Shown: positions 10,519 to 23,279 of the stretch, piece by piece
How positions within the stretch are numbered: position 1 is the stretch's first letter
How the letters are laid out: every line of letters begins with the position of its first letter
NCBI GenBank assembly: GCA_028023455.1
Contig: JAQFVV010006246.1
Location: forward strand, 1,851,501-1,915,500
Length of the DNA: 64,000 bases
From: Epiperipatus broadwayi
Lineage: Eukaryota; Onychophora; Udeonychophora; Euonychophora; Peripatidae
Direction: 5' to 3'
The notes under the pieces: model-generated
Told to the model about the DNA's origin: nothing
What the model saw: only the letters and a program-made list of their open reading frames with translations
The model's database searches: none
Position numbers and translations under genes: made by a program

Positions 10519-12023
10519 GTAAAATGTTGATAAATAAATTCAAAAATGTACTTATTTTTTTAAATTACTTTATATTTGTGTATATTTCTATTATAATCAA
10601 ATTTTTAAATTCATTAAAATTGTTTTATGTTAGTATAGTGCAATTATTTTTACTTACATTCTTTTGGTATTTTTAGAGTTCTTATATGTTCATGAACAAT
10701 TATTGCATCTGCAAATTATCTGTATGTTCTTATATTAGATTTGTTGTAAATTTTGAATACAATAAAATTTTGTTTAGATCTATCTATTATTACCAGGTAA
10801 TAATACATTTCCCCATAAGATTCTAAAAAAAATTTGATGGCATTAATTTGTTTTTATAATAGTAGTTCAGTTAAGATAATTACAGTATAAACTATATATA
10901 ATAATAACTAATATTCCAAACAGAAATTAATAAATATAATCATTTTTGATAATCAGTAATAAAACTATTAGCTCTTATTTACATCTATTAATATTTAATA
11001 ATTATATTTTTAATCAATGAAGTAATTATATAATGTATACCATGATGAAAATTTATATACTTCTCAAGTCTTACAAAAAAATTAAAAAGTCAGAGTGAAC
11101 TATTTTGACCTAATCTCACCCTAAACTTATAGGGGTAGGTTGCCCTGGAAAAAATAACCTCTTACTAAAGTTTTAGTCAGTTTCTGTTTTGGCTTCTTTT
11201 GCCTTTCTTATCACTGTTTCAGCAATTGATTCTATATCTTCAGAGTTTAATAACACAACAGTTAATTGCTGGTTGTTACAGCTTCTTATTGTCAGCAATT
11301 GGATTATGTTATTTTTTAACAAAATTAAAAAATTGGATATTTCATCTCGGTGAAATAATTTCTGCAACTTAAGTATTCTCATCTAGATCTATTATTTTAC
11401 TTAATCTATTGTATGCAAGTGAAATTTGGATACACTATCAAGGTAAAGTGAAACCTGCTTCCCAAAATTCTAAAAATACAGTGCCCTTACAATGGCAACA
11501 TCATAAGACCAATCAATTAGTTGTTCAGTTGGTTGGATATAATACTATGGAGTTCACTATTATGAAATACAAGACATTCTAAAAAAATATGCAAATGCTG
11601 AAAAAAGTTATCTCAAAAACAATATATGTAATTAGGTAAGGTGCTAAAGTATTTCAAAAAGAAATGATTACTACAGAAGAAATTAAAAGATAGCAGTGCA
11701 ATATATTAAATAAGAAAAATAATAGATTAGCATGTTCTACATGTGCTAATGTTTTAAGTTTCATGAATTGGATTGTATAATCATTACAAAACTCATGTCT
11801 AATATATGTTTTGTCTATTTATTTTTTACTTGGAGTTGGAATGATCATACTCATTCACTATTTGAGTTATAATAGTATAAACTGTGATAGAGAGAAAAAT
11901 TACATTGAATTATGGTGGTAGAATGTGTTAATATACACTCTTTTAGTTATTATATATCTGGGTTAAAATAATAATAATAATATAAATGACATGACCACCA
12001 TTCTATATGTTTACACAAGCTGT
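10519..12023 (+). other. Intron, first part; possible non-LTR RT scrap near 11400
   Basis: This is mostly featureless. At about 11397-11455 (+) the translation LLYASEIWIHYQ resembles the LLYGSETWT block near the C-terminus of LINE reverse transcriptases, but it is short and immediately interrupted. The 69-codon minus-strand frame at 11173-11382 is not recognised. Confidence 0.35.
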
Positions 12024-12840
12024 TAACACAGAAGCAAAACTCTTCATACAGTAGTGCCAATTAATGTAAGAAGGTTTGTGCATAAAATGTCCATCTAGTG
12101 CTTTCTCATCTAATATTCCCAGACTAGTGAGGAGCTGTGGATATGAGAGCACTGAACCTAGACCTTAGGATTTACTACAATCTTCCAGCAGCCACCTTTT
12201 ACCTTTTTAGTTAACTATAAAGCTTTGAGTCCAAAATTTAATCACAATTATGTTTCAATTCAAGCTCCTTTGCTTGTAATCATATAGATTTGAAATCAGT
12301 TCAGCATCCATACATTTTGGTATCTATGATTCTTTGGCTTGCATTGAGTGGCACTACTGTTTGGAGAGTTTTGCCTCTATGTTAATAGCTTATGTAAACC
12401 TAAAGAATGGTAATCATGAGATGCTTAGTGGTTTAATACCAATCTGGCCCAATAGGATTATGGTGAGTATGGTTATTAAAGAAGCAAAGACATCAAAATG
12501 TATGGATACTGAACTAAGTTCAGATCTATATAACTATACAAGCAAATGAGCTTGAATTAAAAATATTATTGTGTTTTCATTTTAGACTCAAAGCTTTATA
12601 ATTAACTTAAAAGATGAAAGCTGGCTGCTGAAGGATTGCATTAGATCCTAAAGTCTAGGTTCAATATCTGAGATCCAAGGCTTCTCACTGGTGAATAACA
12701 CAAGCTAGAAATTAGCCTGTGGATATTGTATAGAGTAGGCACTAGATATGGATATTATGCACAAACCTTCTTGCATCCGATGATTACTCTGACTTGCACT
12801 AAGTAGTGCTAATGTATGGAGAGTTTTGTCTCTGTGTTAA
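12024..12840. mobile_element. Foldback element A, copy 2 (diverged)
   Basis: Starts AACACAGAAGCAAAACTC and ends in its reverse complement (GAGTTTTGTCTCTGTGTTAA). Internal modules of family A appear in both orientations around 12240-12560. The minus-strand ribozyme has been deleted (12110-12145) and the plus-strand one is mutated (12682-12724). No clear target duplication. The open frame 12334-12549 lies wholly inside the repeat and is not a gene. Confidence 0.65.
12682..12724 (+). ncRNA. Mutated hammerhead motif, element A copy 2
   Basis: The core reads CUGGUGA instead of CUGANGA (12688-12694), followed by a weakened helix II and GAAA (12708-12711). The invariant A6 is lost, so it should be inactive. 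Confidence 0.45.
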
Positions 12841-13123
12841 TATCTTCTGAATTAAAGAGGAAATAAAACAGACTAAAATTTACTGATTATAAAAGAAACA
12901 AGTGGAATTATTGAAATTAAAAGTAAGCAAAAAGTTATTAATATTAAACACATAGTAAATCCAAATTTGAAAAATAAAAAGCAATGTATTTTTATCTCCA
13001 TTTTCTCTCTTTTTTGTTTTAAATTTTTTTAAAACAAATTGTTGATAAGGAAACATATAAATAAAGATTTATTGATTCAAATAAGTAAGGTAATTTTTAA
13101 TGTAGACAGCTTGAAGTGTTATT

Positions 13124-13705
13124 AAACTGGAAAAACTCTCCATACAGTAGTGCCCTCAATGAAAGCCAGAGTAATCAATGAATGCCAGAAGGCTTGTGCA
13201 TAAAATCACCATCTAGTACCTACTCATCCAATATCCCCAGACTAGTTTCTGGCTTGTGGCTTTCATCAGTGAGGAGCCTTGGATGTGAGAGCACTGCACC
13301 TAGATCTTAGGGTCTAATGCAACCCTCCAGCAGCCATCTTTTATCTCTACTTAACTACAAAACTATGAGAATAAAATTGAAAACACAAAGATATTTTCAA
13401 TCTAAGCTCATTAGCTTATATAGTCATATAAGTCTGAACTCAGTTCAGTAGCCATATATTTTGGTGTCTTTGGTTCTTTTATAACCACAGCCACTACTAT
13501 TCTTTTAGGCAGGATTAGTATTAAACCATCAAACATCACATGATCACCATTTCTTATGCTTGCTCATAACTGTTATTAAAACAAAAAAAATTCTCCATAC
13601 TGTGGATATTGGATGAGTAGGCATTAGATAGGGATTTTATGCACAAGCCTTCTGGCATCCATTGATTACTCTAGCTTGTACTGAGTGGCACTACTGTATT
13701 TTAAA
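13124..13705. mobile_element. Foldback element A, copy 3 (3' truncated)
   Basis: Starts AAACTGGAAAAACTCTCC and runs through the complete first module and the middle segment with GTCTGAACTCAGTTCAG. A second, reversed terminal module ends in GGCACTACTGTA and is truncated. It holds an intact minus-strand hammerhead at 13234-13275. An internal AAAACAAAAAAAATTCTCC marks the inner copy of the terminal sequence. Confidence 0.65.
13234..13275 (-). ncRNA. Type I hammerhead ribozyme motif, element A copy 3
   Basis: Minus strand: helix I UCCUCA, CUGAUGA (13263-13269), helix II region AAGCCACAAGCCA, GAAA, helix III A-CUAG-U, cleavage triplet GUC, helix I 3' strand UGGGGA. Helix I forms six pairs, one of them G-U. 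Every core position is as expected, so this is one of the two cleanest copies in family A. Confidence 0.75.
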
Positions 13706-14779
13706 AAATTGCATATGTGTAAAAAATTGTGTATTCATATTAAATGTCAAATATGAAAAATGACATTGTAAGTTAATATATTAAATGATAAACAATGATT
13801 ATTAAAAAGTAGAATATTAGGAAATTACATAATCCAAGGATGTTATGTAGTGTCCGTGTTTATGTTCATTCCATGAGATTGTAAAGCCTTTAATTTATTT
13901 TTTTTTTGTTTTCACTCTTATTGAGGAGATATTGTATAATATAATACTATTAACTCATCAATTTTATTGTTAATTTATTGCTAATTTTATACCAGAAAAC
14001 GATTTTTTTTTCATGTGGAGACAAAATATGACTTATATTATTGTACCAAAATGGCCCAAGATAATACCATTAAAGATTTTAAATTGTATATTCCCAAATA
14101 TATCAATTGTAAAAGTGTAATATTTATATATTTAATAGAATATAACAGATGCCTAAGCCATTATATAGATAAATGAACAAACATTCAAATATATTAGAAT
14201 AACTAACCATAGATTTGACATTTTGAATAAAAATTATAACAGACCACTATATAAACACTTCAATTCATCAGACCACTCAATTTATGATCTTATAGTAATC
14301 ATATTATGGAATAATCCTTTATCCATAAAACAAATTTTTTTTATAAATTTAAGATCTTATACTCTTGTGGTATAAACATTAACAGTGGCATTATTATATT
14401 CTTCAATTACTTAATTTCCTAATGCTCTACTTTTCATTAAATAATTTATTATTTAATATGTTAATTTTTTTTTATATTTGACATTTGCACATATAGTATT
14501 TTTTGTTTATACTTTTTATATATTGTATAAACATATTTTTATTTGTATATTTATTGATTTTCAAATAAAGTTTTATTTAAAGTTTTAAAAAATAATTTTT
14601 TATAGAATATATGATATTCTCATTTTCATTGAAAATGAAATTAACTATTTAAATTTTTTTTTGTAAATTTTTGAAATAAAAAAGGTGACTGATATTTATT
14701 ATAATAAATGACCAGTTGATTGCAAACCTACAAAAAAAGATTAACATAATTTTTTTTTTACTTCATCAAGTATGGAAAT
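13706..14779 (+). other. Intron between element A copy 3 and the Ty3 element
   Basis: Low-complexity AT-rich DNA with T and A homopolymers. No gene, ribozyme core or repeat ends recognised. Confidence 0.45.
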
Positions 14780-16710
14780 CATTTTTAATGTTTTATTTTC
14801 TATGGTAAAATTTTAACAGAAAATAACAGTTGTGTAGATATTTAATTGTATTTTGTTTTTATGTATTGAACTGGAGATTTCTCCACTTCAAAAGTCCAAT
14901 ACTTTAAAATATAAAAGAGCAAAAAATATTGCCTTGTATTTTTCTTATAATTTGCTTTGTATTTGAGCAATAATGCACATACTCAATTATATTTTAAAAT
15001 TTTGTAATTTTGAATAGATTTTAGTTTTAAATAATTTTCTTTTGACTCTTCAGTTTTTTTTTTCATTATAGTAATTAAAAGAAAACACAGCTTATTTTTA
15101 TTTTGTTGATTTTAATGTATTTTTGAAAGCAGAAACTTATTTTCTCATTTACTTTTTTAAAAAATTAATTTTGAATAAGATAAGAGCTCTGGTCAGATTT
15201 TTTATTAAGATTAAGCAGGAGATAGAGATTAATCCTTGTCAAAACTTTTTAATTAAAGATTAGGTAGGAGATAACAATTCACATAAATAGCACCAGTTTT
15301 TTGACTGAATTTCTCTCATTTTATTTTATTGGTATTATGATTCTGATTGCTATTTTAACTTTTATATTGCTCAATGTGTATTGCCAATGTTGAATTTTTG
15401 TTGACTGCTAATAGTATTTTCTGCTTGTGGTGCTAAGAAATAATTGCTTAGCTATTTGCTAATAGAAGTAAATACCCTAAGACATTGGAAAAAGTGATCG
15501 TCTTTCCAGAATACCAAAGCTACATACCATGAGGAACCTTCCCAATTCAAAGACAAATACTGAAGCTCCATAATTGTGCCTTCAAGAACAAGACATAAAA
15601 GTCTAGTCCAGAACTAATCCCAACAATTGCTTTCGACTTCCAAACAGATAAATAAATGGAAATCAAAAACCATTGTGATGAACTTTAGATAGAAATAAAC
15701 TGTGCATATCCACTGGAAAAAATCAGCCAAAACATTATGCCTCAAAGTAAACAAACATTTTTATAATATAACCAGGGTATAAATCTCTTATTTATATTTC
15801 TGTATTAAAGTCCTAACTTAATCTAAAAAGAAACCTGCACCTATAATAAGATGTATAATCATTTGAAATATCATTGATTACTTTATTATGTATTTTTTAT
15901 TGTTACATGTATTGAAGTCTTAGTTTTGAGATTTCATATTTTAAATTTATTTATCCAAGGGTGTATTGCTAGTTTATATTTCATTCTTAGTATTTTCTCT
16001 TTTTATTTTACTACTATTAATAAATGCTTGGGCAGATATTAGTAGTTTTCTTTTTAACTCACCTGTCCCTTATTCTTTCATTGTGACTAATTTAGACAAT
16101 CTTGTTTTGCATTTCCTGCACACTGTAAATCTTTTGGCTAGTGATTTATCAAGTATATTGTTCTGTTTTTCTTAAACAGTAGAGATTTTGTTTTCTTCTT
16201 TAAGATTACAAAAAATCATAATCTTCTCTTTTTTCTCTGGTTGGAGTCACCTTGGGGTTAAACATGGCTTCTCATGAGTGTTTGCAGACATTTGACATTC
16301 TTATGACCCAAAGTTTTTTTCCAGGTTAAGAAAAGCTTGCCTGCACTGTTCGTTGACCTCCATGCTAGATCATTCTTTCTTGAAATCTTTAAATAAAGGA
16401 AAGCAAAATTTGTTTCACTAAATCACTGGCTAGAAGAGGTGAGAAAATGAACTTATCTGTTAAAGTGTTTGATGCCAATACTTCCTTACACTCTCTGATA
16501 AACCAGGTGGAGGAATTTAAGTCAATTTTGAATTGTATTTATTTTTGGCTGACATTTGTCTCTGTCCTTTCCTCAGTTGTCTGTACAATGTTTTCTGGTA
16601 GCATTTGTCATCATTTTTAACTTTTTGATCACCATAAATTAAATTTTCTAGGTAGTTAGTAACCTAGTGGCACCTTTGGTGTTCAAAAGAAGATTGAAGT
16701 GACCAGTGCA
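14780..16710 (+). repeat. 5' long terminal repeat of Ty3/gypsy element
   Basis: About 1.9 kb aligned in order with 21206-23279. Shared landmarks include AAATATTGCCTTGTATTTTT (14925 and 21365), CTCTGGTCAGATTTT, ACATAAATAGC, and TAACCTAGTGGCAC near the end. The right end is placed at GTGACCAGTGCA (16710), matching GTGATTGGTACA in the other LTR. The left end is uncertain within about 60 bp. Indels and many substitutions between the two LTRs indicate an old insertion. Confidence 0.7.
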
Positions 16711-16805
16711 ATGGCAATTTAAAAGTTTAGTGCTGAAAACCTACATGAGATTTTGTTCAAATAATTGAGGAATATTTCAGGTGTAGGAGGCAAGATTTAG
16801 TACTA

Positions 16806-16960
16806 TGGATCAGTTTGTGCTAGTTGTGGTATGTATTGTTGGAGCAGTTTGGAGTAAGGGATTTTTTTTTTAAATAAATAATTAAATAGGGATCAGTTTG
16901 TGCTAGTTGTATATATTGTTGGAGCAGTTTGTAGTAGGGGATTTATCTTTTTAAAATGAA
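16806..16960 (+). repeat. Tandem duplication of about 85 bp after the 5' LTR
   Basis: GGATCAGTTTGTGCTAGTTG occurs at about 16807 and again at about 16890. Both are followed by a TATTGTTGGAGCAGTTTG segment and a GGGATTT run. Confidence 0.65.
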
Positions 16961-17775
16961 TAATTAAATAAACAGTCAAATAGCATTTTTTTGGATTTTT
17001 TTTTGAACATAAGAAAGTGTTAGATAAATAAATGGTAAGTACTTATATATTTAAAGTGGAAAAATTTTAAAATTGACAATATAAAGTTTAGTTTGGGATT
17101 AAATAAAGTTTGGGTTGTTTTCAATAGGAAGAGAAGATAAAGATGTTTAGGGGTGCCAAGATGAGAAGACAGATTTATTGGAAAATAAAAACAATAGGTC
17201 AGAAAAGTATGCTTTATTTTAAGAAAGGAATAGACCTGATGCTAAAGAAGCTGGATGTCAAGGAAAAGGTAGATGTTAACATAAGAAGATAAGAAATAGA
17301 GAATAGACAAATTAACCATATAGTTATAAGATCAATCTGGATAAAAATTTTCAGAACTGATATATGAGAAAGCTAATTGTTCATCTGGAAGTCTTTAAGA
17401 AATGGTTTCAGTCTCACAAATGACAGGAACAAGAAAAAATTGCACTTTCCTGTAAACATTAATAGAGTGCAGCCAAAGATTGTTGACATACTTTAAGTAC
17501 AAAGCTGCAGACATTTGGAGATTATAGTTACTTTATCATGCGCAGTTTTTGAAGTGAAGAGAGAAAGCAATGCATCTTTAATAGAGTATCACAGCAAGTG
17601 TATTCTAGAGTGAATGGAGACACCTGCACTCATTTTTTCTGTAAACAAGTTGCAACACTGAAATCATTGACCTCATTTTCCTTGTTTGAGAACTAGATAA
17701 TCAGAAGAATAAAAAACAATATGTCACTGGTCATTCAACAAACTATGTTGGGCAATCAGGATCCTAATTAAAAAA

Positions 17776-18030
17776 ATGGTAAAGTTCTTAAGAGATATGT
17801 ATCATAGTCAGGTCTGGGAAGAATGTGAGAGTAGAGGGAATAAGAGAAGCATACAGGATCAACTTGGGAGAACAGTGTTCAACATGGTGGTAGATAAAGA
17901 TGCACCAATATTAGTAGGTGCCAACCAGACTTATTCCATCATGACCATAAAAATTAGAGCTATCTTGGTGGAGGTTTTAATCAATTCAGGGAATAAAATG
18001 TCCCTGCTTCCTAGTCATTTTTGCAGGTAA
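17776..18030 (+). pseudogene. Ty3/gypsy protease region remnant
   Basis: An 84-codon frame contains VEVLINSGNKMSLLPSHFC, which resembles the retroelement aspartic protease motif (hydrophobic-D-S/T-G followed by a LLP-type segment) with Asp replaced by Asn. It lies at the expected place between the gag-like leader and the reverse transcriptase. The replaced catalytic residue and the downstream duplication mark it as non-functional. Confidence 0.55.
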
Positions 18031-18087
18031 AAAGACACAGATATGTCTGTATATACATCCCTATAGAAAATGCAGGTAACAATGACC

Positions 18088-18366
18088 AATGGAAGGAAGG
18101 CAAACATAAAAACAGCTGTGAATACAGCTGCACCTGTGAAGCATGGAATTGGGCCATATCGTTTTGATAATATCTGGTTTGGAACAAAATGTCATAATTG
18201 GAACTGATTTTTATATAGGCATTTATGGAAGGAAGGCAAATATAAAAACAAAGCAACTGTGAATACAGCTGCACCTGTGAGGCATGGAATTGGGCCATAT
18301 CTTTTTGATAATATCTGGTTTGGAACAAGTTGTCATAATTGGAACTGATTTTTATATAGGCATTTA
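18088..18366 (+). repeat. Tandem duplication of about 140 bp inside pol
   Basis: TGGAAGGAAGGCAAACATAA starts at about 18090 and recurs at about 18225. Each unit continues through GTGAATACAGCTGCACCTGT to TTTTTATATAGGCATTT. It generates an apparent minus-strand frame (18011-18328) with an internal repeat, which is not a gene. Confidence 0.75.
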
Positions 18367-18579
18367 AAGGGGATCAAGTAACAACTTTTTCTAATGGAGA
18401 TATTAAGGTGAGATTGTACAGTTTTTTTGCAATAGACTTTGAGCTATTGAAGGGTAGATTAATGATTAAATTTAAAGAAGAAAACCATTTTCAAAGTTGA
18501 TTTTACCCCATTCCATTTCAGTATAAACTGAAGTGGATAGTCAGATGCAGAAGATGATCATCGAATGGAGTATTATTGG

Positions 18580-19187
18580 TGAGCAAGCACCCCCATATGT
18601 TAACCTTTTACTGATGGTGAAGAAGAAAGATGGGGCTGTTAGAATATGTTGGATGCTTGGTGATTGAATGCTATAATTATTTCAGAAAGGGATATTCTCC
18701 CTGTAATAACTGAACTTCTAGCTAAGTTTCAAGTTGGATGCTTGGTGATTGAATGCTTTAATTATTTCAGAAAGGGATATTCTCCCTACAATAACTGAAC
18801 TTCTAGCTAAGTTTCAAGGGAAAACCATTTTTACTATTATGAATTTGACCTCTAGTTACTGGCAGTTACCTCTCCATCCATCTGACCAACAATATACCAG
18901 CTTTTGGTATGAAGGATATATATATGTTTTTAAATGTATGCTTTTGGGGCTGGTTAATAGTGAATCAGGACTTTTAAGATGTTTGGACCAGATTTTGTCT
19001 GAAAAAATAGAGAATACTATTGTGATGTACATGGATGACATGGTTATTGCTTCCAGAAATATAGAAGAACATTTAAAAATGTTTTTAACAGAATACTGTC
19101 AAAAATGTCTCTATAAATTTACAGAAGGTTATTTGGCTATGGGAGAAAGTCACATTTTTAGGCTTTTTGATCAAAAAAGATGGCATT
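18580..19187 (+). pseudogene. Ty3/gypsy reverse transcriptase remnant
   Basis: The conceptual product includes a VKKKDGAVRIC segment, TIFTIMNLTSSYWQLPLHPS (the DLxSGYxQ block with Asp changed), and VMYMDDMVIASRNIEEHLK, which contains the YMDD catalytic motif. The longest open piece is 18749-19189. Earlier frames are broken by stops and by an 84-bp duplication (18650-18818). Order and motifs assign it to Ty3/gypsy pol. It is the RNA-copying enzyme of the element, now inactivated. Confidence 0.8.
18650..18818 (+). repeat. 84-bp tandem duplication in reverse transcriptase
   Basis: TTGGATGCTTGGTGATTGAA begins at 18650 and again at 18734. Each unit runs to CTAGCTAAGTTTCAAG, and the two differ at only a few positions. 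Confidence 0.75.
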
Positions 19188-19299
19188 AAGCTTCATCCAA
19201 GTAAACTGGCTGTGATTGAGCATTCCCCTACACCTTCCAATATGTATCAGGGATGGTCCTTTTTAGAACTTTCCAATTTTTACCATCAATTCTACAAAC

Positions 19300-19830
19300 A
19301 CTTTGCCATTCATCAACCTTGGTCCAGTTATTAAAAAGGGATCGGAAATGGATTTGGGGTTTCCAACAGAACAAGAAATTCATTGTATCAAGAGAAAATT
19401 CCTGGAACAAGTAGTCCTCACATATCCTGACTTTTCTCAAACATTCTATATACAAACTGACAGTAGTGGGCAAGATTTGGGGGTGACCTTATTTCAAATT
19501 GGTAAATAGTGATGCCACAAGTTATATTTTTGCAACCAAATGGTTAAGAGAGCCAAAAACATATATACTACCACTGAAAAGAAAGCACTGACCATTATAT
19601 GGGCCTTTGGTAAATTTATTAAATAATTTTTGCTGGAGTTGAACATCATTATTATTACTGATCATAAAAGTTTAGAATTTCTAAAGAGAAGTTACTTGAC
19701 AAATAATCAGTTGGTTCAATGGAGCCTAATTCTGCAGAAATTTCAATTTAAGATTGTTTATTGCCAAGGTAGGGATAACATTGTGGCAAGTATTTTGAGT
19801 TAGAACTCCATAGATCTACCTCAGTATCAC
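19300..19830 (+). pseudogene. Ty3/gypsy RNase H region remnant
   Basis: FYIQTDSSGQDLGVTLFQIG (from about 19441) matches the Ty3 RNase H start (D-S-G-x-G-xxL). Downstream, in another frame, TTEKKALTIIWAFGKFIK corresponds to the conserved E-K-E-xLAIVWAxxKF block, and FKIVYCQGRDNIVASILS to the H/YxxGxxNxxADxLS end. Frameshifts separate the pieces. Confidence 0.75.
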
Positions 19831-19859
19831 CTCAAGTCAGATAATTTAAGTATTGTTGC

Positions 19860-20830
19860 AATTACATTGACCATGGATGAGACAGTGGAGCAAGATTTAT
19901 GGAGATTCCCTGAAATACAGGCAAGAGACTCAGAATATGCTTAGATGATAGCATACAAAAAGTGGCACAGACTCTAACATTGATGACTCAGCTAAATTAA
20001 AGCATAAAGGAACCTATTGAATTGAGAAATGGAATATTGCTATATAGGGTTACATCACAAGGGATTCATGGAGAATCCTCATACCTAAAAGTCTTAAGAA
20101 CTGGCTGATTTAATACATACCTACATTGCCTTTATGGACATTTTGAACTATACAAGATAGAATATATATTGTGAGAATTATTTTATTGGTCTGGAATGTA
20201 TTCAAATATCTTAACTGTTCACAGAACCTGCCATACATGTTCACTAATAAAGCATGTAAATAAAAATTTATAGAGATGTACAACTGATTTTGGCCCAGAA
20301 TCTTAATGAATTATTAGCCATTCACTTTTATGGGCTATTACCAGCCTACAGACAGTACCGTTTTTTTAATTGTGATGTATGATGTCTCAAAATATGTGAC
20401 ACCTTATCCATTAAGAGAGGCCAATGCCTAAAGTACTATTAATATCTTGCAAGAGCAGCAGATCCCTAAAATTGGAAAACTGCAGTTTATACTCATTGAC
20501 CATGGGACACCCATTTAAATTCTGCCAATGGAAGCAGTAGATTCAACAACAGAGTAGTCAGCATTTATTTTCATCTATATGTAATCCTCAGTCTAAATTG
20601 ATATGAGTGGATGAAGATAGAGTTAAACTCTGTTTAGAATGTCAGCAAGAACCATAGAGAATGGGTAAAACAAACAGAATATTACAAACTACATCAATCA
20701 GACAGAAAATGAATCCATGGGGTTTGCACCAATTAGGTTACATTTCAGTCAGAATTATACTCTACTTATCAAGGCCCCATTGTCCATGACTCAAGGAAAT
20801 ATTAATAAAGAGATAAGGAAAAGACTAGAA
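19860..20830 (+). pseudogene. Ty3/gypsy integrase remnant
   Basis: In broken frames: an HHCC-like zinc region (YGHFELYK followed by RTCHTCSLIKH), a core opening with HFYGLLPA, FLIVMYDVSKYVTPYPLREA, a KLQFILIDHGTPI block with the second catalytic Asp, and ESMGFAPIRLHFSQN near the end. This order defines a gypsy-type integrase, which in life inserts the cDNA. Multiple stops make it a pseudogene. Confidence 0.7.
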
Positions 20831-21187
20831 TAAGATTAAATCCCATGACACAGCTATGAGTAAGGTGTGGACACTGGCAGGGATACTGGAGATCTTGTGA
20901 ATTCATCACTGGTGACTTACTTTTTGTAATAAATTTTTTGTTAGTAATCCCACCCAGAATCAGTATAAAAACATTTCCTCTAAATAAGACAGTTCTTTCA
21001 TCATGCAAAATAAAATTGGTCAGAATGCATTTATCCTGGAGGATAAGTCTGAGGTTTGTGGATTCTATAATGCCCAAAGTCTCAGACCTGCAAAGCATAA
21101 GGTTGATAATGATGGAATAAGGGATGGATGTTAAAGTAATTGATATGACTAGATGAGATGCAGGACATACATTCAGCAGTTCTTCTG

Positions 21188-21205
21188 TTGGGGGAGGGGG
21201 AGTAA
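21188..21205 (+). other. Polypurine tract preceding 3' LTR
   Basis: A G/A run, GGGGGAGGGGGAGTAAA, lies directly before the point where LTR similarity begins (TGTTTCAATG). Plus-strand DNA synthesis of LTR elements primes from such a tract, which supports placing the 3' LTR start at about 21206. Confidence 0.65.
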
Positions 21206-23279
21206 ATGTTTCAATGTTTTAAAAATAAATACTATTTAAATAGTAATAACAATAAAATAAGGTAAAAAAAATTATTTTATTTTATTATGAGGCATGATGG
21301 GATAGTTGAACCAGATATTTTTCTGCTTCAAAAATCCAATATTTTACCATATAAGAAGACAGAAAATATTGCCTTGTATTTTTCTTATAATTTGCTTTGT
21401 ATTTTAAGAGTATGTGCAATAATGCATATGCTCTATTATGTTTTGAATTTCTGTAATTTTACTTTTTCAATAGATTTTAGTTTAAAATAATTTTCTTTTG
21501 ACTCATTTTTTTTATTGCAGTAATTAAAATCAAGCAAATTTCTGCTTATTTTGTTGATTTTAATCTATTTTTTAAAGCTGAGACTTACTTTTTTAAATTA
21601 ATTTTGAATAAGATAAGAGCTCTGGTCAGATTTTAGTGTTTTTTTTGTAATTTGTAATTAATATTAAGTGGGAGATAGAGATTAACTCTGGTCAAAAGTT
21701 TTAATTAAAGATTAGAGAGAAGATAACAATTCACATAAATAGCTCCAGGTTTTGACTGAATTACTACTCTCATTATTATTGTTGGTATTCTGATTCTGAT
21801 TGTTATTCTAACCTATATATTGTTCAACATGGATTACCAAAGTTACATTTTTTCTGTCAGCTAATAGTATATGCTGCTTAACATGCTAAAAAAATCATTG
21901 CTTAGCTATTTTCTAATAGAAGTTAGTACACTAAGACATTGGAAATGATTGTCCCTCTAGAATGCCAAAGCTACACACCATAAGGACCTTTCTAATAGTA
22001 TGCAGTGTTATACCAATCCAAAGGCAAACCACAAAGCTCTGAAATTTTTTTAAGAACATGACCTAAAAGCCTGATCCAGAACTGATCCCAATGATTGCCT
22101 TCAATCTTCCAAACAGATAAATAAATAGAAATCAAAAACTATCATAAGTAAAAATAAACTGTGTGTACCTGCTGGAAGAAATCAGCTGGACAGAACATTA
22201 TGCCTTGTGGTAAATGAACATTTTTATATTATAACCAGAGCATAAATTTCTTATTTAAATTTCTATGTTAAAGTCCCAGCTTAATCTAAAAAGAAATCTG
22301 CACATATAATAAGATGTATAATCATTTAAATATCATTAATTAATTTATTATGTATTTTTTTATTATTACATGTATTTAAGTCTTAGTTTTAAAATTTTCA
22401 TATTTTTAATTTTATTTATTTGAAAGTGTATTGCAAGTTTACATTTCATACTTAGTGTTTTCTCTTTTTATCTTACTAATCATTGATAAATTCTTAGGTT
22501 AGATACTAGTAGTTTTCTTTTTACTCACCTGTCCCCTATTCTTTCATTGTGATTAATTTAGACAAGCTTGGTTTGCATTTCCTGCAGACCATAAATCTTT
22601 TGGCTAGCAATTTGTTGAATTTATTGTTCTGTTCTTCTTAAACAGTAGAGATTTTGTTTTCTTCTATTTAAGATTATAAGAAATCATCTCTTTTCTCTTT
22701 TTTTTTGGCGAGTCAGCTTTGGGAGGTCTTAAATGTGGCTTCTCATGAGTGTTTGCATGCGATTGACATTTGTATGTCCTGGTGTCTTTTTTCCATGCTA
22801 AGGAAAGCTCACTTGTACTGTTCATTGGCTTCAGTGCAAGATTATCTCTTGAACTCTTTAAATAAAGGAAAGCGAAATTTGTTTAGCTAAATAGCTGGCA
22901 CAAAATCCCTATAAATCCCTTTTAATTTTTAGGTGAGAAAATGAGCTTATCTGTTAAAGCATTTGATGCCAATATTCCCTTATGCTTCCTGATCAACCAG
23001 GTGGAGGAATTTAGGTCAAACTGAAATCTTTTATATGACAAATATTTTGACTTTAAGAAATTTTAGAATTATTTATAATTATTTTGGGTTGATGTTTTTC
23101 TCTGTGTCTTTTCCTCAGTTGTCTGAACAATGTTAAAGATATCTTTTTCTCTCTGCATCTAACTGGTAGCATTTATCATCATCATTAACTTTTTGATTAC
23201 TGTAAATTAAATTTTCTTTGTAGTTAATAACCTAGTGGCACTCTCAATTATCAAAAGAAGGATCAAAGTGATTGGTACA
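21206..23279 (+). repeat. 3' long terminal repeat of Ty3/gypsy element
   Basis: About 2.07 kb collinear with 14780-16710. It begins after the purine tract with TGTTTC and ends near GTGATTGGTACA. No convincing target-site duplication was seen. The open frame 22705-22890 lies within the LTR and is not a gene. Confidence 0.7.

Noticed and set aside
18011-18328. 105-codon minus-strand frame with an internal repeat
   Set aside because: It is the antisense shadow of the tandem duplication in the Ty3 pol region. The repeated residues reflect the duplicated DNA.
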